Below are positions 52,402 through 61,204 of a DNA stretch of 64,000 nt, piece after piece. The number at the start of each line of letters is the position of its first letter. Position 1 is the stretch's first letter. The translations under genes were made by a program, and so were the position numbers. Source of the stretch: Kineosporia aurantiaca JCM 3230 (lineage in GTDB: Bacteria > Actinomycetota > Actinomycetes > Actinomycetales > Kineosporiaceae); contig JODP01000007.1 of assembly GCA_000719025.1 (NCBI GenBank), positions 62,001-126,000 of the forward strand, written 5' to 3'. Below the pieces are notes generated by a model. The model had not been told where the DNA came from. It was given only the letters and a program-made list of their open reading frames with translations, and did no database searches.

Positions 52402-53172
52402 TCAGCGGAGGTTGAAGCGCTGGGCGCCGTCGATCCGGATGACCTCGCCGTTCAGGTAGTCGTTCTCGACGATGTGCAGGGCGAGCGCGGCGTACTCTTC
52501 GGGGCGGCCCATCCGCTTCGGGTTGGGCACCTTGACGCCGAACTTCTCCTGGGCCTCGTTCTCCTCCATCCGGAAGGCCGGGGTGAAGAACGTGCCCGGG
52601 GCGATCGACATCACCCGGATCCCGACCGGCGCGAGATCCCGGGCGGCGGTGAGGTTCAGCGCGATCACGCCGCCCTTGGCCGCGGAGTAGTCGGACTGAC
52701 CGGGCTGTCCCTCGAACCCGGCGATGCTGGCCGTGGTGATCACGACCCCGCGCTGGCCGGAGTCCAGGGGCGGGTTCGTCGCCATGGACGCGGCCGAGAG
52801 GCTGAGCACGCGGTAGGTGGCGGTCAGAAAGATATCCATGGTCCGGGCAAAAGTAGCTGCCGGATAGGGTGTTCCGTCGCGGCTGAGAACTCGCTGGGCG
52901 GCGGTGGGGCCGCCGTGCACCACGACTGCGGCCCGTAGCGGACCGAGTTCGGCGGCCGTCCGTACGGCCTCGCCCACCGAGGCGTCGTCGGTGACGTCGG
53001 TCGGGACGAAGACCGCCGCGTCGCCGAGCTCGTCGGCCAGGGCCTTACCCTTGTCGGCCGCGATGTCGGCGATCACGACCCTGGCCCCGGCGGCGACCAG
53101 CCGGCGCACCGTCGCGCTGCCGAATCCGCCGGTCCCGCCGGTCACGAGCGCGGATGCTCCAGCGAGGTTCAT
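52402..53172 (-). CDS. SDR family 3-hydroxyacyl-CoA dehydrogenase-like
   Basis: A 256-residue SDR: ALVTGGTGGFGSATVRRL, HGGP in place of NNAG, TTASIAGFEGQPGQSDYSAAKGG (Ser and YxxxK), and SIAPGTFFTP. The sequence resembles type II 3-hydroxyacyl-CoA dehydrogenases. The ATG overlaps the MaoC stop by 4 bp; the longer upstream frame is the shadow of that gene. Follows a hydratase, so it probably does the next beta-oxidation step. Confidence 0.88.
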   Translation of the reverse strand: MNLAGASALVTGGTGGFGSATVRRLVAAGARVVIADIAADKGKALADELGDAAVFVPTDVTDDASVGEAVRTAAELGPLRAAVVVHGGPTAAQRVLSRDGTPYPAATFARTMDIFLTATYRVLSLSAASMATNPPLDSGQRGVVITTASIAGFEGQPGQSDYSAAKGGVIALNLTAARDLAPVGIRVMSIAPGTFFTPAFRMEENEAQEKFGVKVPNPKRMGRPEEYAALALHIVENDYLNGEVIRIDGAQRFNLR

Positions 53173-53633
53173 GATGGGATCCCTTCTTCGGTGGTCGGCC
53201 CGTTCGGGCCGGTGAGCTCGACGACCGCGGTACCGGGGGCCAGCTTCTGGCCCTTCTCGTCCTCGGTCCAGACCTCGATGCCGACCAGCAGCCGGTCCTC
53301 CAGCGGCTGCAGAGAGGTGATCCGGCCCTTCGCGGAGACGATTGAGTCCTTCAGATTCGGGGAGCGGAAGCTGCACTCAAGCTTGCGGATCCGCCCTCCG
53401 CCGGGCTGCCTGCCGAGCCAGGTGCGCAGCAGGTTGTGCAGGTAGGACCACTGCAGGTTGCCCATCCCGAAGGCTCCCGAGTACCCGGCGGCCTGCCCGG
53501 CGGCGTCATCCATGTGAATGGCGACGAACTCCTCGTTGACGGCGGCGAACCGGTTCCAGTTCTCCAGCCCGGTGGTCCAGCTCAGGGTCGGCAGTTCCTG
53601 GCCGACCTCCGGCGCCGTGGTGGTGACGCTCAT
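53169..53633 (-). CDS. MaoC-like hydratase, C-terminal-type (catalytic) subunit
   Basis: A 154-residue single hot-dog protein. FAAVNEEFVAIHMDD...GMGNLQWSY matches the R-hydratase catalytic loop, with Glu instead of the common Asp five residues before the His. Beside a gene for the other MaoC half (53645), so the two probably form a heteromeric enoyl-CoA hydratase as in sterol side-chain degradation. Coupled to the SDR (ATGA). Confidence 0.85.
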   Translation of the reverse strand: MSVTTTAPEVGQELPTLSWTTGLENWNRFAAVNEEFVAIHMDDAAGQAAGYSGAFGMGNLQWSYLHNLLRTWLGRQPGGGRIRKLECSFRSPNLKDSIVSAKGRITSLQPLEDRLLVGIEVWTEDEKGQKLAPGTAVVELTGPNGPTTEEGIPS

Positions 53634-53644
53634 GCTTTGCCCTT

Positions 53645-54151
53645 CTAGTAACGGATCAGCGTCATGACGCTGCGCTTCACCACGTCGCCGTCCTGGTTGG
53701 TCCAGGTGTCCTCGAACGTGGTGAAGAGCATCAGGCCGAGCCGGCCGAAGCGTTCCGAGTAGGGGCCGAGGCGTTTCACGCTGGTGACCACGTCCCCGGA
53801 CCGCAGCGGCACCCCGTACGCCACGCTCATCCCCCCGTTCAGGATGCGCTTGAGCCCCGGCCCCTCGATCCCGAGACGGTTCTCGGTGGCGTCCGGGCCA
53901 CCGGCCGGTGCCGGCGACGACTGCATGGCCGCGCCCCAGGCGAACGGGTTGATCTCGTCCGGGGCGGTCAGGGGGGTCTCCCCGGTTCCCGGGGTGAGGA
54001 ACCGCGCCGGGGGGTCCTGCGGCCAGTACACCGCGATCGCCCAGCGCCGGATGTCGGAGTCGGTCAGCGGATAGCTGCACGACCGGCTGATCTCGGAGCC
54101 GACCGCCTGGGCCATCGCGGCGGAGATATGAGTCTTGGGGGTCTCGGGCAC
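53645..54151 (-). CDS. MaoC-like hydratase, N-terminal-type subunit
   Basis: A 168-residue hot-dog protein of the MaoC dehydratase N-terminal type: AMAQAVGSE, YPLTDSDIRRWAIAVYWPQDPPARF, LNGGMSVAYGVPLRSGDVVTS, LGLMLFTTFEDTWTNQDGDVV. The GTG at 54151 has AGGCAGGA seven bases upstream; an ATG at 54181 overlapping the VWA stop (ATGA) would add ten residues. It lacks the catalytic Asp/His, so it probably binds the acyl chain while the partner at 53169 catalyses. Confidence 0.85.
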   Translation of the reverse strand: MPETPKTHISAAMAQAVGSEISRSCSYPLTDSDIRRWAIAVYWPQDPPARFLTPGTGETPLTAPDEINPFAWGAAMQSSPAPAGGPDATENRLGIEGPGLKRILNGGMSVAYGVPLRSGDVVTSVKRLGPYSERFGRLGLMLFTTFEDTWTNQDGDVVKRSVMTLIRY

Positions 54152-54177
54152 GAGCGGTCCTGCCTTTCGGGTTGTTC

Positions 54178-55566
54178 TCATCGCAGAGCGGTCAGGGCTG
54201 ATCCGAGCTGGCGCAGGGAGCGGCACTCGTACACCGCATCGCACAGTGGGGTGTAGACCGGCATCGCGCTGTCACCGTCACCCCAGGCGGCGCGGCGCTC
54301 GGGGTTGAGCCACCAGAGGCGTCCGGCCCGGTTGCGGATCCGCCGCAGGCTCTCGGCCCGGGGTGCCCGGTAGTTGTTGCGGCCGTCGCCGAGCACCAGC
54401 ACGACGCTGGTCGCGCTGAGCTGATGCCCCCAGGTCCGCTCGAACGTGGTGAACGCCCGGCCATAGTCGGAGTGCGCGTCGTAGCGCACGCCCCGATGCT
54501 CGCGGTCGATCCGCCCGACCGCCGTCGCCAGATCGCTCTGGCCGGCCAGGAGATCGGTGACCTCGTCCACCTCGTCGACGAACACGAAGCTCCGGGCCGA
54601 GCTGTGCCGCTGCTGGAGCTTGCTGGTCAGGCCCAGGGTGAACCGCGCGAAAGAAGCCACCGAACCGGAGATGTCGGCCAGCACGAACACAGATGGACGA
54701 TGCGGGCGGCGGGGGCGGAAAACCGGGTTCACCGGGACGCCGCCGGTGCTGAGAGCCTTTCGCACCGTCCGCCGGGCGTCCAGTTCGCCGGGTGGTGCGG
54801 GGACTCCGGTCCGAACCAGACGGTCGGTGAGGCGACGGTGCAGGGTGTCCAGGACGGCGTTCATCCGGTAGGCGTCCACGGTGGTTCCGGTGAGGATGTC
54901 GTCGTCCCCGGGAAGGTTCTGCTGAATGGTCCGGGCCAGATCGGTGGCCCCGCGCTCGCCCACCAGCCGTTGCCGGACCTCGGCCTCGATCTCCTGACGC
55001 AGCCGTTCGATCCGCTCGTTCACGAGCGCGGTGCACTGCCTCTGGCGGAGGGCACCGATCGCCATCGGGGCGGTGGGCGTCGGCGATCCCAGGTCGAGCT
55101 CGGTGAGAGCGACCCGCAGTTCGTCGGCGCGGGTGGCACGGAAGGCCCGTAGCGCCGCCAGGCGGCCGGCGACCGGCTGGCCGGCAACCAGCAGCGCATG
55201 GCGTTCGACGAACTCGGCGGCGATCGGGGACAGCGAGAGCAGGTCTCCGCGCGCCAGCACTCCCAGGAGCAGGTCGTGCAGTTGTTGATCATCGAGAGCG
55301 GTCAGGCCACGGGTCAGTTCGGTGCTCGCGCGGGCGGACGTCGGGTCTTCTTCGGGGTGGGCGATCTGAGGAAGGAAGAGCTCTGCCACCGTGTCCAGCG
55401 CCCGACGGTGATCAAGCGTCTTGACCAGGGTGATGTTCAGTGCCTCCCGCCAACGGGCGATCGGGACCAGCCTGAGAGCCGCTGAGGCATCGCCGATCTC
55501 GCTCGGGGCGACCGCGATCCCCAGTGATCTGAGATGACGGGACAACGTCGTGACGTCATTTATCAC
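54178..55566 (-). CDS. VWA domain protein, CoxE-like
   Basis: A 462-residue cytoplasmic protein with a C-terminal von Willebrand A domain. The MIDAS motif DISGSVASF begins at about residue 297; the N-terminal part is helical and Arg/Glu-rich. CoxE-like proteins work with a MoxR ATPase (CoxD) to mature metal centres, best known for CO dehydrogenase. The start is uncertain: the GTG at 55566 has no ribosome site and a TTG lies downstream. The partner MoxR gene is at 56300 on the same strand, with an opposite-strand hydrolase between. Confidence 0.82.
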   Translation of the reverse strand: MINDVTTLSRHLRSLGIAVAPSEIGDASAALRLVPIARWREALNITLVKTLDHRRALDTVAELFLPQIAHPEEDPTSARASTELTRGLTALDDQQLHDLLLGVLARGDLLSLSPIAAEFVERHALLVAGQPVAGRLAALRAFRATRADELRVALTELDLGSPTPTAPMAIGALRQRQCTALVNERIERLRQEIEAEVRQRLVGERGATDLARTIQQNLPGDDDILTGTTVDAYRMNAVLDTLHRRLTDRLVRTGVPAPPGELDARRTVRKALSTGGVPVNPVFRPRRPHRPSVFVLADISGSVASFARFTLGLTSKLQQRHSSARSFVFVDEVDEVTDLLAGQSDLATAVGRIDREHRGVRYDAHSDYGRAFTTFERTWGHQLSATSVVLVLGDGRNNYRAPRAESLRRIRNRAGRLWWLNPERRAAWGDGDSAMPVYTPLCDAVYECRSLRQLGSALTALR

Positions 55567-55616
55567 AATGAGGTAGACATTAGGGGACCGCGGTGGTGTC
55601 TGACTACGGAGTGGCC

Positions 55617-56267
55617 ATGAACGGGTTTCGTCCAGTGGTGTTGATCCACGGCATGGGTGGCAGTTTCGAGCAGACTTGGGGACACTCGGGGTGGGTGGCG
55701 GCGCTGGAGGCGTCCGGGCGGCCGGTGGTTGCGTTCGCCCTTCCCGGTCACTCATCGCCTGCTCCCGCCGAAGGGGAGGAGGACCGTGTGGTGGAGGACC
55801 TGATCGATCTGGCCGGCCGCCAGGGGCCGATGGACGCGGTCGGGTTCTCGGTCGGGGCTCTCCTGCTGCTGACCGCGGCCGTGCGGGCACCGGAGGCGTT
55901 CGGACGGATCGCTCTCCTGGGCCTGGGCGACGTACAGCTGCGCAGCCGGCCGACCGAGGACTTCTTCGAGCGCGAATCGCCCTTCCTTCGCGGTGTTCGC
56001 CTCGGCGTCGAACGGTCCGGGCACGACCTGGGCGACGTGCTCACCTTCGCCCGGCGCCAGTTCCAGGCGCCGGCCTTCGCCGATCTGCAGCGTCTTCGCC
56101 GGCCCGTGATCCTGGTTCTGGGGGATCGCGATCCGGTCGGTCCGGCCACCGGGCTGTTGGCCGGGTTGCCGAACGCCCGACAGGTCACGCTGGCCGGCGT
56201 GGACCACGGAGGCACCTGGGCGCAGTTGCAGGGTCAGGCAGCGGTGCTGGACTTCCTGGCGGGATGA
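55617..56267 (+). CDS. alpha/beta hydrolase, short
   Basis: A 216-residue alpha/beta-hydrolase-fold protein: VVLIHGMGGSFEQTWG (oxyanion hole), nucleophile elbow GFSVGA with Ser at about 85, and GDRDPV then VDHGGTW (Asp and His). The ATG at 55617 follows CGGAG; a GTG at 55593 is possible. Divergent from the CoxE-like gene and convergent with the MoxR gene. Substrate unknown. Confidence 0.82.
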   Translation: MNGFRPVVLIHGMGGSFEQTWGHSGWVAALEASGRPVVAFALPGHSSPAPAEGEEDRVVEDLIDLAGRQGPMDAVGFSVGALLLLTAAVRAPEAFGRIALLGLGDVQLRSRPTEDFFERESPFLRGVRLGVERSGHDLGDVLTFARRQFQAPAFADLQRLRRPVILVLGDRDPVGPATGLLAGLPNARQVTLAGVDHGGTWAQLQGQAAVLDFLAG

Positions 56268-56299
56268 CCCACTACGGTGACGAGAACGGGAGTACACGT

Positions 56300-57202
56300 T
56301 CATGCGGGCGACTCCCGGATCGCTTCCGTGGCCAGAGTCAGATCCCGCCGGCTCTTCAGGAGGATGGGCAGCGCCGCGATCACCCCCTCGGTGTCGAGCT
56401 CCACCCCCGGCAGCACGGTCAGCGCTCGAGCCAGATCGACGGTCTCCGCGATGGAGGGGTGTTTACGCAGTTCAAGACCGCGCAGAGCGGCCGCCAGATC
56501 AGCCACCTGGGCAGCCTGCGCCGGGCTCGCCGCCGGTACCGACCGGGCGATGATCGCCGCTTCCCGCTCGGCCTCGGGATAGCCCAGGTGCAGGAAGAGA
56601 CAGCGTCGGCGCAGGGCCTGCGAGAGCTCGCGGCTGTCGTTGGAGGTGAGGATCACCGGGAACGGCTGGGCCGCGGTGATCGTGCCGAGCTCGGGGATCG
56701 AGACCTGCCGCTCGGCCAGGACCTCCAGCAGCAGCGCCTCGGCCTCGATGCTGAGCCGGTCCACCTCGTCGATCAGCAGCAGCACCGGATCGGTGGCCCG
56801 GAGCGCGGCCAGGAGTGGGCGGGCCAGGAGGTGCTCCTCACTGAACACGCCGTTCACCGCATCGTCCCCGCTGGGCGCGGAAGCCGTGGACGCCTGGATG
56901 CTCAGCAACTGGCGGCGATAGTCCCACTCATACAGGGCGCGGGACTCATCCACCGCCTCATGGCACTGCAACCGGATCAGGCGGGAGCCCGATGCGGTGG
57001 CGAAAGCTTTGGCCAGGAAGGTCTTCCCGGTCCCCGCCGGTCCCTCCACGAGCAGCGGCCGGTCCAGCCGGACCGCGAGGAACAGTGCGGTGGCGGTCTC
57101 TGGCGTCGCCAGGTACCCCGCGCGCTCGAGCAGGTCCCGGACATCATCCGGTGTCCCCACGTCGTCCGATCGAAACGGTTCTTCATCAACGGTATTCAGC
57201 AC
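56300..57202 (-). CDS. MoxR-family AAA+ ATPase, CoxD-like
   Basis: A 300-residue AAA+ protein: Walker A GPAGTGKT (54-61), Walker B LLLIDEVD (about 139-146), sensor TSNDSREL. GTG start. MoxR ATPases act as chaperones with VWA proteins to insert cofactors or activate enzymes. The likely VWA partner is 54178. The client is unknown: no CO dehydrogenase genes are in the window. Confidence 0.88.
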   Translation of the reverse strand: MLNTVDEEPFRSDDVGTPDDVRDLLERAGYLATPETATALFLAVRLDRPLLVEGPAGTGKTFLAKAFATASGSRLIRLQCHEAVDESRALYEWDYRRQLLSIQASTASAPSGDDAVNGVFSEEHLLARPLLAALRATDPVLLLIDEVDRLSIEAEALLLEVLAERQVSIPELGTITAAQPFPVILTSNDSRELSQALRRRCLFLHLGYPEAEREAAIIARSVPAASPAQAAQVADLAAALRGLELRKHPSIAETVDLARALTVLPGVELDTEGVIAALPILLKSRRDLTLATEAIRESPA

Positions 57203-57315
57203 GGCAGCTCCATTGCTTCGAAGTGCTTCTATACATTTATATCATTTGACATATGCGGCGCGGCAGTGCTCTGCTGGGCAGGCGGATCCAGCGGTCACGA
57301 AGGACGGGTCACCCC

Positions 57316-58458
57316 ATGCAGCTCGACATCTCGACCGATCAGAAGGTCTTTCTCGCCACCGCCCGCAAGTTCCTGGATCGGCAGGTTCCTCTGACCAGTC
57401 TGCGGTCGGCCGCGCAGAACGGTGCACCGTTCGATCGTTCCTGGTGGCCGGCCGCGGCCGAACTGGGCTGGACGGCACTGCTGGTTCCCGAGGAGGACGG
57501 CGGCGGAAGCGTCTCCGGCCAGGGGCTGACCGATCTCGCCATGGTCGCCGAGACCCTCGGCCGGGTTCTCGCTCCTGGTCCGCTGCTTCCGGTCAACGTG
57601 GTGATCGCGGCCCTTGCGGAGGCTCACGGACGGTCCGCCGACCTGGACAAGGCTCTGGAGGCCCTGGTCTCCGGGGAGCAGATCGCCTCCTGGGCGGTCT
57701 ATGAGCCGGGCGTTGAGTGGCGCCCGGTCCTCCCTCGCACCACCGCGATGCGGGATGGTTCCGGCTACCTGCTCGACGGGGTCAAGGACCGGGTCGAGGC
57801 CGCCGCTCAGAGCGACCTGTTCCTGGTCACCGCCACGACCCCGGACGGCCCGGCGCAGTTCCTGGTCCCGGCCTCGGCACCGGGTGTGAGCATCCGGGAA
57901 GAGGAAGGTCTGGACCTGAGCCGGCGGTTCGGTGAGGTCCGTCTCGATCGGGTCGCGGTCGGCTCCGGCGCCTTCGTCGGCCCTGGCGATCCGGCGATCG
58001 AACGGCAGTGGCAGATCGCCCTGGTGCTACAGACCGCGGACACCTGCGGAGTGCTGGACCGGGTGTTCGAGATGACCCTGCAGTGGGCCTTCGATCGATA
58101 CTCCTTCGGTCGTCCGCTGGCCTCGTACCAGGCCCTCAAGCACCGCTTCGCGGACATGCGGACCTGGCTGGAGGGCTGCCAGGCAACCAGCGCGGCAGCC
58201 ACCAAGGCGGTGCAGGAGCGTTCCCCGGAGGCAGCCGAGCTGGTCAGCGTCGCCGCCGCCTACGTCGGCGACCGCTCGCTGGACATTGTGCAGGACTGCA
58301 TCCAGTTGCACGGCGGAATCGGGCTCACCTGGGAGCACGACCTGCACCTGTACCTGCGCCGGGCGACGGTGAACCGCTCGCTGTACGGCACGCCGACTGA
58401 GCACCGGCTGAGGGTGGCGGCAATCCTGTCCGATGCAGAGGCTGACGGAGATGAGTGA
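57316..58458 (+). CDS. acyl-CoA dehydrogenase, probable heteromer subunit 1
   Basis: A 380-residue acyl-CoA dehydrogenase-fold protein: FDRYSFGRPLASYQALKHRFADM, CIQLHGGIGLTWEHDLHLYLRRA. The FAD-binding TEP..GSD segment is replaced by a degenerate one (ASWAVYEPGVEWRP), which fits one half of an alpha2beta2 enzyme such as the FadE28/29 type. The ATG at 57316 is the natural start. Overlaps the second ACAD gene by 8 bp. Confidence 0.87.
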   Translation: MQLDISTDQKVFLATARKFLDRQVPLTSLRSAAQNGAPFDRSWWPAAAELGWTALLVPEEDGGGSVSGQGLTDLAMVAETLGRVLAPGPLLPVNVVIAALAEAHGRSADLDKALEALVSGEQIASWAVYEPGVEWRPVLPRTTAMRDGSGYLLDGVKDRVEAAAQSDLFLVTATTPDGPAQFLVPASAPGVSIREEEGLDLSRRFGEVRLDRVAVGSGAFVGPGDPAIERQWQIALVLQTADTCGVLDRVFEMTLQWAFDRYSFGRPLASYQALKHRFADMRTWLEGCQATSAAATKAVQERSPEAAELVSVAAAYVGDRSLDIVQDCIQLHGGIGLTWEHDLHLYLRRATVNRSLYGTPTEHRLRVAAILSDAEADGDE

Positions 58459-59692
58459 GGCGATGGAGACCGTCGAGGCATTCAGGCTGCGCGCCCGGGT
58501 TTGGCTGGGTGGCAATCTACCCCGGCTCGAGGATCACGAGATTCGTGACGACCCGGAGGACGACGCCGACTGGGTTCGCAACCGGGAACTTCAGAAACTC
58601 CTCTATGAGGGCGGATTCGCCGGTATCTGCTTCCCGCGGGAGTACGGCGGCCTGGGTCTGGCCCCGGAGTACCAAGAGGCGTTCAATCAGGAATCCGCCC
58701 ACTACGAGATGCCGCTGCGGCTGAACATCCCGACCTTCAGCATCTGCGCCCCGACCATCCTCGACATGGGCAGCGAGCAGCAGAAGCGCGATCACATCGG
58801 GGGCGCTCTGCGGGGTGAGGAGGTACTGGTCCAGCTGCTGTCCGAGCCCAGTGGCGGTTCGGACCTGGCCGGGGTGATCACCCGGGCCGAGCGGGACGGC
58901 GACACCTGGGTGCTGAACGGGGCCAAGACCTGGAGTACCTCCGCCTACGCGGCGGACTGGGGGCTGTGCCTGGCCCGCACCGACTGGGATGCGCCGAAAC
59001 ACCGGGGCCTGACCATGTTTCTGGTGCCGATCCGGGCCGCGGGCATCACCCTGCGGCGGGTGCGGATGACCAATGGTGCCAACGAGTTCTGCGAGGAGTT
59101 CTTCGACGACGTGATCCTTCCCGCCGATGCGGTGGTGGGGCAGGTCAACGAGGGTTGGGCAGTCGCGAGCCGGCAGCTCGTCCATGAACGCACCGCTGTC
59201 GGGGGCGGCTCGCCGTACATGAGCGGGCGCCGGCGCCGCAGCATCGGGGTGGAGAGTGCCACACCGCTCGAGATTGCCCGCCGCGCGGGCCGGATGGACG
59301 ATCCGGGAGTCCGGGAAGACATCGGGGCCTGGTACGTCCAGCATCGCGTTCATGAGCAGATGGTGGCCCGGCTCTCGGCCGGGATGAAGAGCCGGCTCTA
59401 TCCGCCTCCGGCGGCGTCGATGATGCGCTTGATGCATGCTGAGGTCAGCTGGCTCACGGCCGACATCGGTCTGCGGGTGGGCGGTTCCCAGGCCGTGGCC
59501 TACCCGGCGGAGGACGGCAAGGAGTTCTCCGACATCGGCCGGGGCTGGCTGATGCGGCAGGGTGGCAGCCTGGGCGGCGGCAGTACCGAGATGGCCCGGA
59601 ACATCATCAGCGAGCGCGTGCTGGGCATGCCTCGCGAATACGCGGCGGACCGGGACGTCCCGTTCAGCCAGGTTCGCCGTTCCGGATCCTGA
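58451..59692 (+). CDS. acyl-CoA dehydrogenase, probable heteromer subunit 2
   Basis: A 413-residue acyl-CoA dehydrogenase: LLSEPSGGSDLAGV, WVLNGAKTWSTSA, and an end with GGGSTEMARNIISERVLGMPRE typical of the FadE heteromer class. The ATG at 58451 follows ACGGAG. Together with 57316 it probably forms a heterotetrameric dehydrogenase acting on bulky acyl-CoA. Confidence 0.9.
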   Translation: MSEAMETVEAFRLRARVWLGGNLPRLEDHEIRDDPEDDADWVRNRELQKLLYEGGFAGICFPREYGGLGLAPEYQEAFNQESAHYEMPLRLNIPTFSICAPTILDMGSEQQKRDHIGGALRGEEVLVQLLSEPSGGSDLAGVITRAERDGDTWVLNGAKTWSTSAYAADWGLCLARTDWDAPKHRGLTMFLVPIRAAGITLRRVRMTNGANEFCEEFFDDVILPADAVVGQVNEGWAVASRQLVHERTAVGGGSPYMSGRRRRSIGVESATPLEIARRAGRMDDPGVREDIGAWYVQHRVHEQMVARLSAGMKSRLYPPPAASMMRLMHAEVSWLTADIGLRVGGSQAVAYPAEDGKEFSDIGRGWLMRQGGSLGGGSTEMARNIISERVLGMPREYAADRDVPFSQVRRSGS

Positions 59693-59706
59693 CGGAAGGA
59701 TGCGCC

Positions 59707-60456
59707 GTGTACGCTCTTTCGGGAAGAGTTGCCCTGGTTACCGGGGGTGGCCGCGGGGTCGGGGCCGGGATCGCCCACGCCCTGGCCGGGGCCGGGGCGG
59801 CCGTGGCGGTCAACGACGTGGTGATGGACCGGGCCGCCGCGGTCAGCGAGCGCATCGTCCGGGCCGGAGGGCGGGCGATGCCGGTGATTGCCGACGTGAC
59901 CGATCCCGGGGCCGTGGAGGGGATGATCCGTGCCGTCGTCACCCGGTGGGGACCGGTGGACGTCCTGGTCAACAACGCCGGGATCCCGGCCGAGGGGGTG
60001 GTGCCGGGTAAATTCGTGGCGAGCGACCCCAAGGACTGGTCGGCCGCCGTTGATCTGTGTCTTTACGGCGTGATGGTCTGTACTCACGCCGTTCTCGAAC
60101 CGATGATCGCCCACCGCTGGGGCCGGATCGTGACGATCGGTTCGGACTCGGCCCGCACCGGTGACCCGGGCGTTGCCGTGTACGCCGCGGCCAAGGCGGG
60201 GGCGGCGTCCTTCATGCGGTCCCTGTCGGCGGAGGTGGCTCCTGAGGGGATCACCTGCAACACTTTGTCGCTCGGGACGATCCGGGGTCCGCAGATGACG
60301 GACGAGGTGAGCAACCGGCTGGCTCGGCGTTACCCGGCGGGGAGACTGGGCCGGCCCGACGACGTGGCCGGGGCCGTGGTGTGGCTCAGCGGGGATTCCG
60401 GGGAGTGGATCACGGGGCAGACGATTGCGCTGAACGGCGGCTACGCACCGAGCTGA
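59707..60456 (+). CDS. SDR family oxidoreductase
   Basis: A 249-residue classical SDR: VALVTGGGRGVGAGIAHAL, NNAGIP, TIGSDSARTGDPGVAVYAAAKAG (YxxxK) and ITGQTIALNGGYAPS. GTG start with GGAAGGA upstream, 14 bp after the ACAD pair, so same operon. Likely a 3-hydroxyacyl-CoA or alcohol dehydrogenase. Confidence 0.9.
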   Translation: MYALSGRVALVTGGGRGVGAGIAHALAGAGAAVAVNDVVMDRAAAVSERIVRAGGRAMPVIADVTDPGAVEGMIRAVVTRWGPVDVLVNNAGIPAEGVVPGKFVASDPKDWSAAVDLCLYGVMVCTHAVLEPMIAHRWGRIVTIGSDSARTGDPGVAVYAAAKAGAASFMRSLSAEVAPEGITCNTLSLGTIRGPQMTDEVSNRLARRYPAGRLGRPDDVAGAVVWLSGDSGEWITGQTIALNGGYAPS

Positions 60457-60461
60457 ACGGC

Positions 60462-61121
60462 TCAGCCTGACCGGTCTCCGCCCATGGCGATTCCGTCTCC
60501 GATTCCGCGAAGGATCACCGTGACCCGATCCCGCAGGGTCTGCTCCAGCCAGGCGGTGCTGCGGTTGCCCTGCGCCCAGCGCCGGATCGCGTCCCGGGTG
60601 AGAGCGTTGAGCATGGCTGCGCACTCCTCGACGTCGATCCCGGCGGCGAGTTCGCCGCGCTGGACGCCGTAGCTGGTCAGTCGTTCGAAAGCATCGGCCA
60701 AGCGCGGGTTCTCCACCGGTGGGGCGATGAGGCCCAGGGCCCCGACCTGTAGCGCCAAGGTCTTCGGGGTGCGGGCCACCCGCTGGGCCATCGCAGCCAT
60801 CATCTGGCCGCTCAGGGTGAGCATTGGAATCTCATCCGCTATGCCCCGTTCCACCATGCCGATCAGGGCTTGAGTGGTGGACGCGGCCAGCTCAAGCAGG
60901 ACGGCCTCCTTGTTGGCGAAGTGGAAGTAGAACGTTCCCTTGCTCACCCCCGCGGCCCGTGCGATGTCGGCCGCGGTACTGGCGGCGTACGCCTGGTCGA
61001 AGTCTCCCTCGCTCCAGAGCTGAAGAGCGGCGCGAGTCAGGGCCAGCCGGGTCTCCCGGGAGCGGGTGTTAACCAACGTCGCCCGCTGGCGCGGCGAATT
61101 GACCGCTGGGCTGTCGTTCAC
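60462..61121 (-). CDS. TetR/AcrR regulator
   Basis: A 219-residue TetR regulator: HTH at about 15-65 (TAADIARAAGVSKGTFYFHFANKEAVLLEL). The longer frame to 61172 would run into the palindrome 61160-61184, so the GTG at 61121 is preferred. TATGCT six bases before that GTG fits a leaderless transcript. Divergent from the SDR at 61205, which it probably represses together with itself. Confidence 0.88.
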   Translation of the reverse strand: MNDSPAVNSPRQRATLVNTRSRETRLALTRAALQLWSEGDFDQAYAASTAADIARAAGVSKGTFYFHFANKEAVLLELAASTTQALIGMVERGIADEIPMLTLSGQMMAAMAQRVARTPKTLALQVGALGLIAPPVENPRLADAFERLTSYGVQRGELAAGIDVEECAAMLNALTRDAIRRWAQGNRSTAWLEQTLRDRVTVILRGIGDGIAMGGDRSG

Positions 61122-61159
61122 CGCCCAAGCATAGAACGGAGGACGCAGCCGTGTTAGCT

Positions 61160-61184
61160 TCCATTTGAACACTGATCAAATGGA
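61160..61184. promoter_or_regulatory. TetR operator, 9-bp perfect arms
   Basis: TCCATTTGA (61160-61168) and TCAAATGGA (61176-61184) are exact complements around a 7-bp spacer, between the TetR gene and the SDR gene. Size, symmetry and place make it a strong candidate operator for the neighbouring TetR protein. Confidence 0.75.
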
Positions 61185-61204
61185 CGTCTGGAGGTCGGAT
61201 CGCA

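Noticed and set aside
54178..57202. Part of a CO dehydrogenase cluster
   Set aside because: Only the maturation-type genes are present; no large, medium or small CODH subunit is visible in the window.
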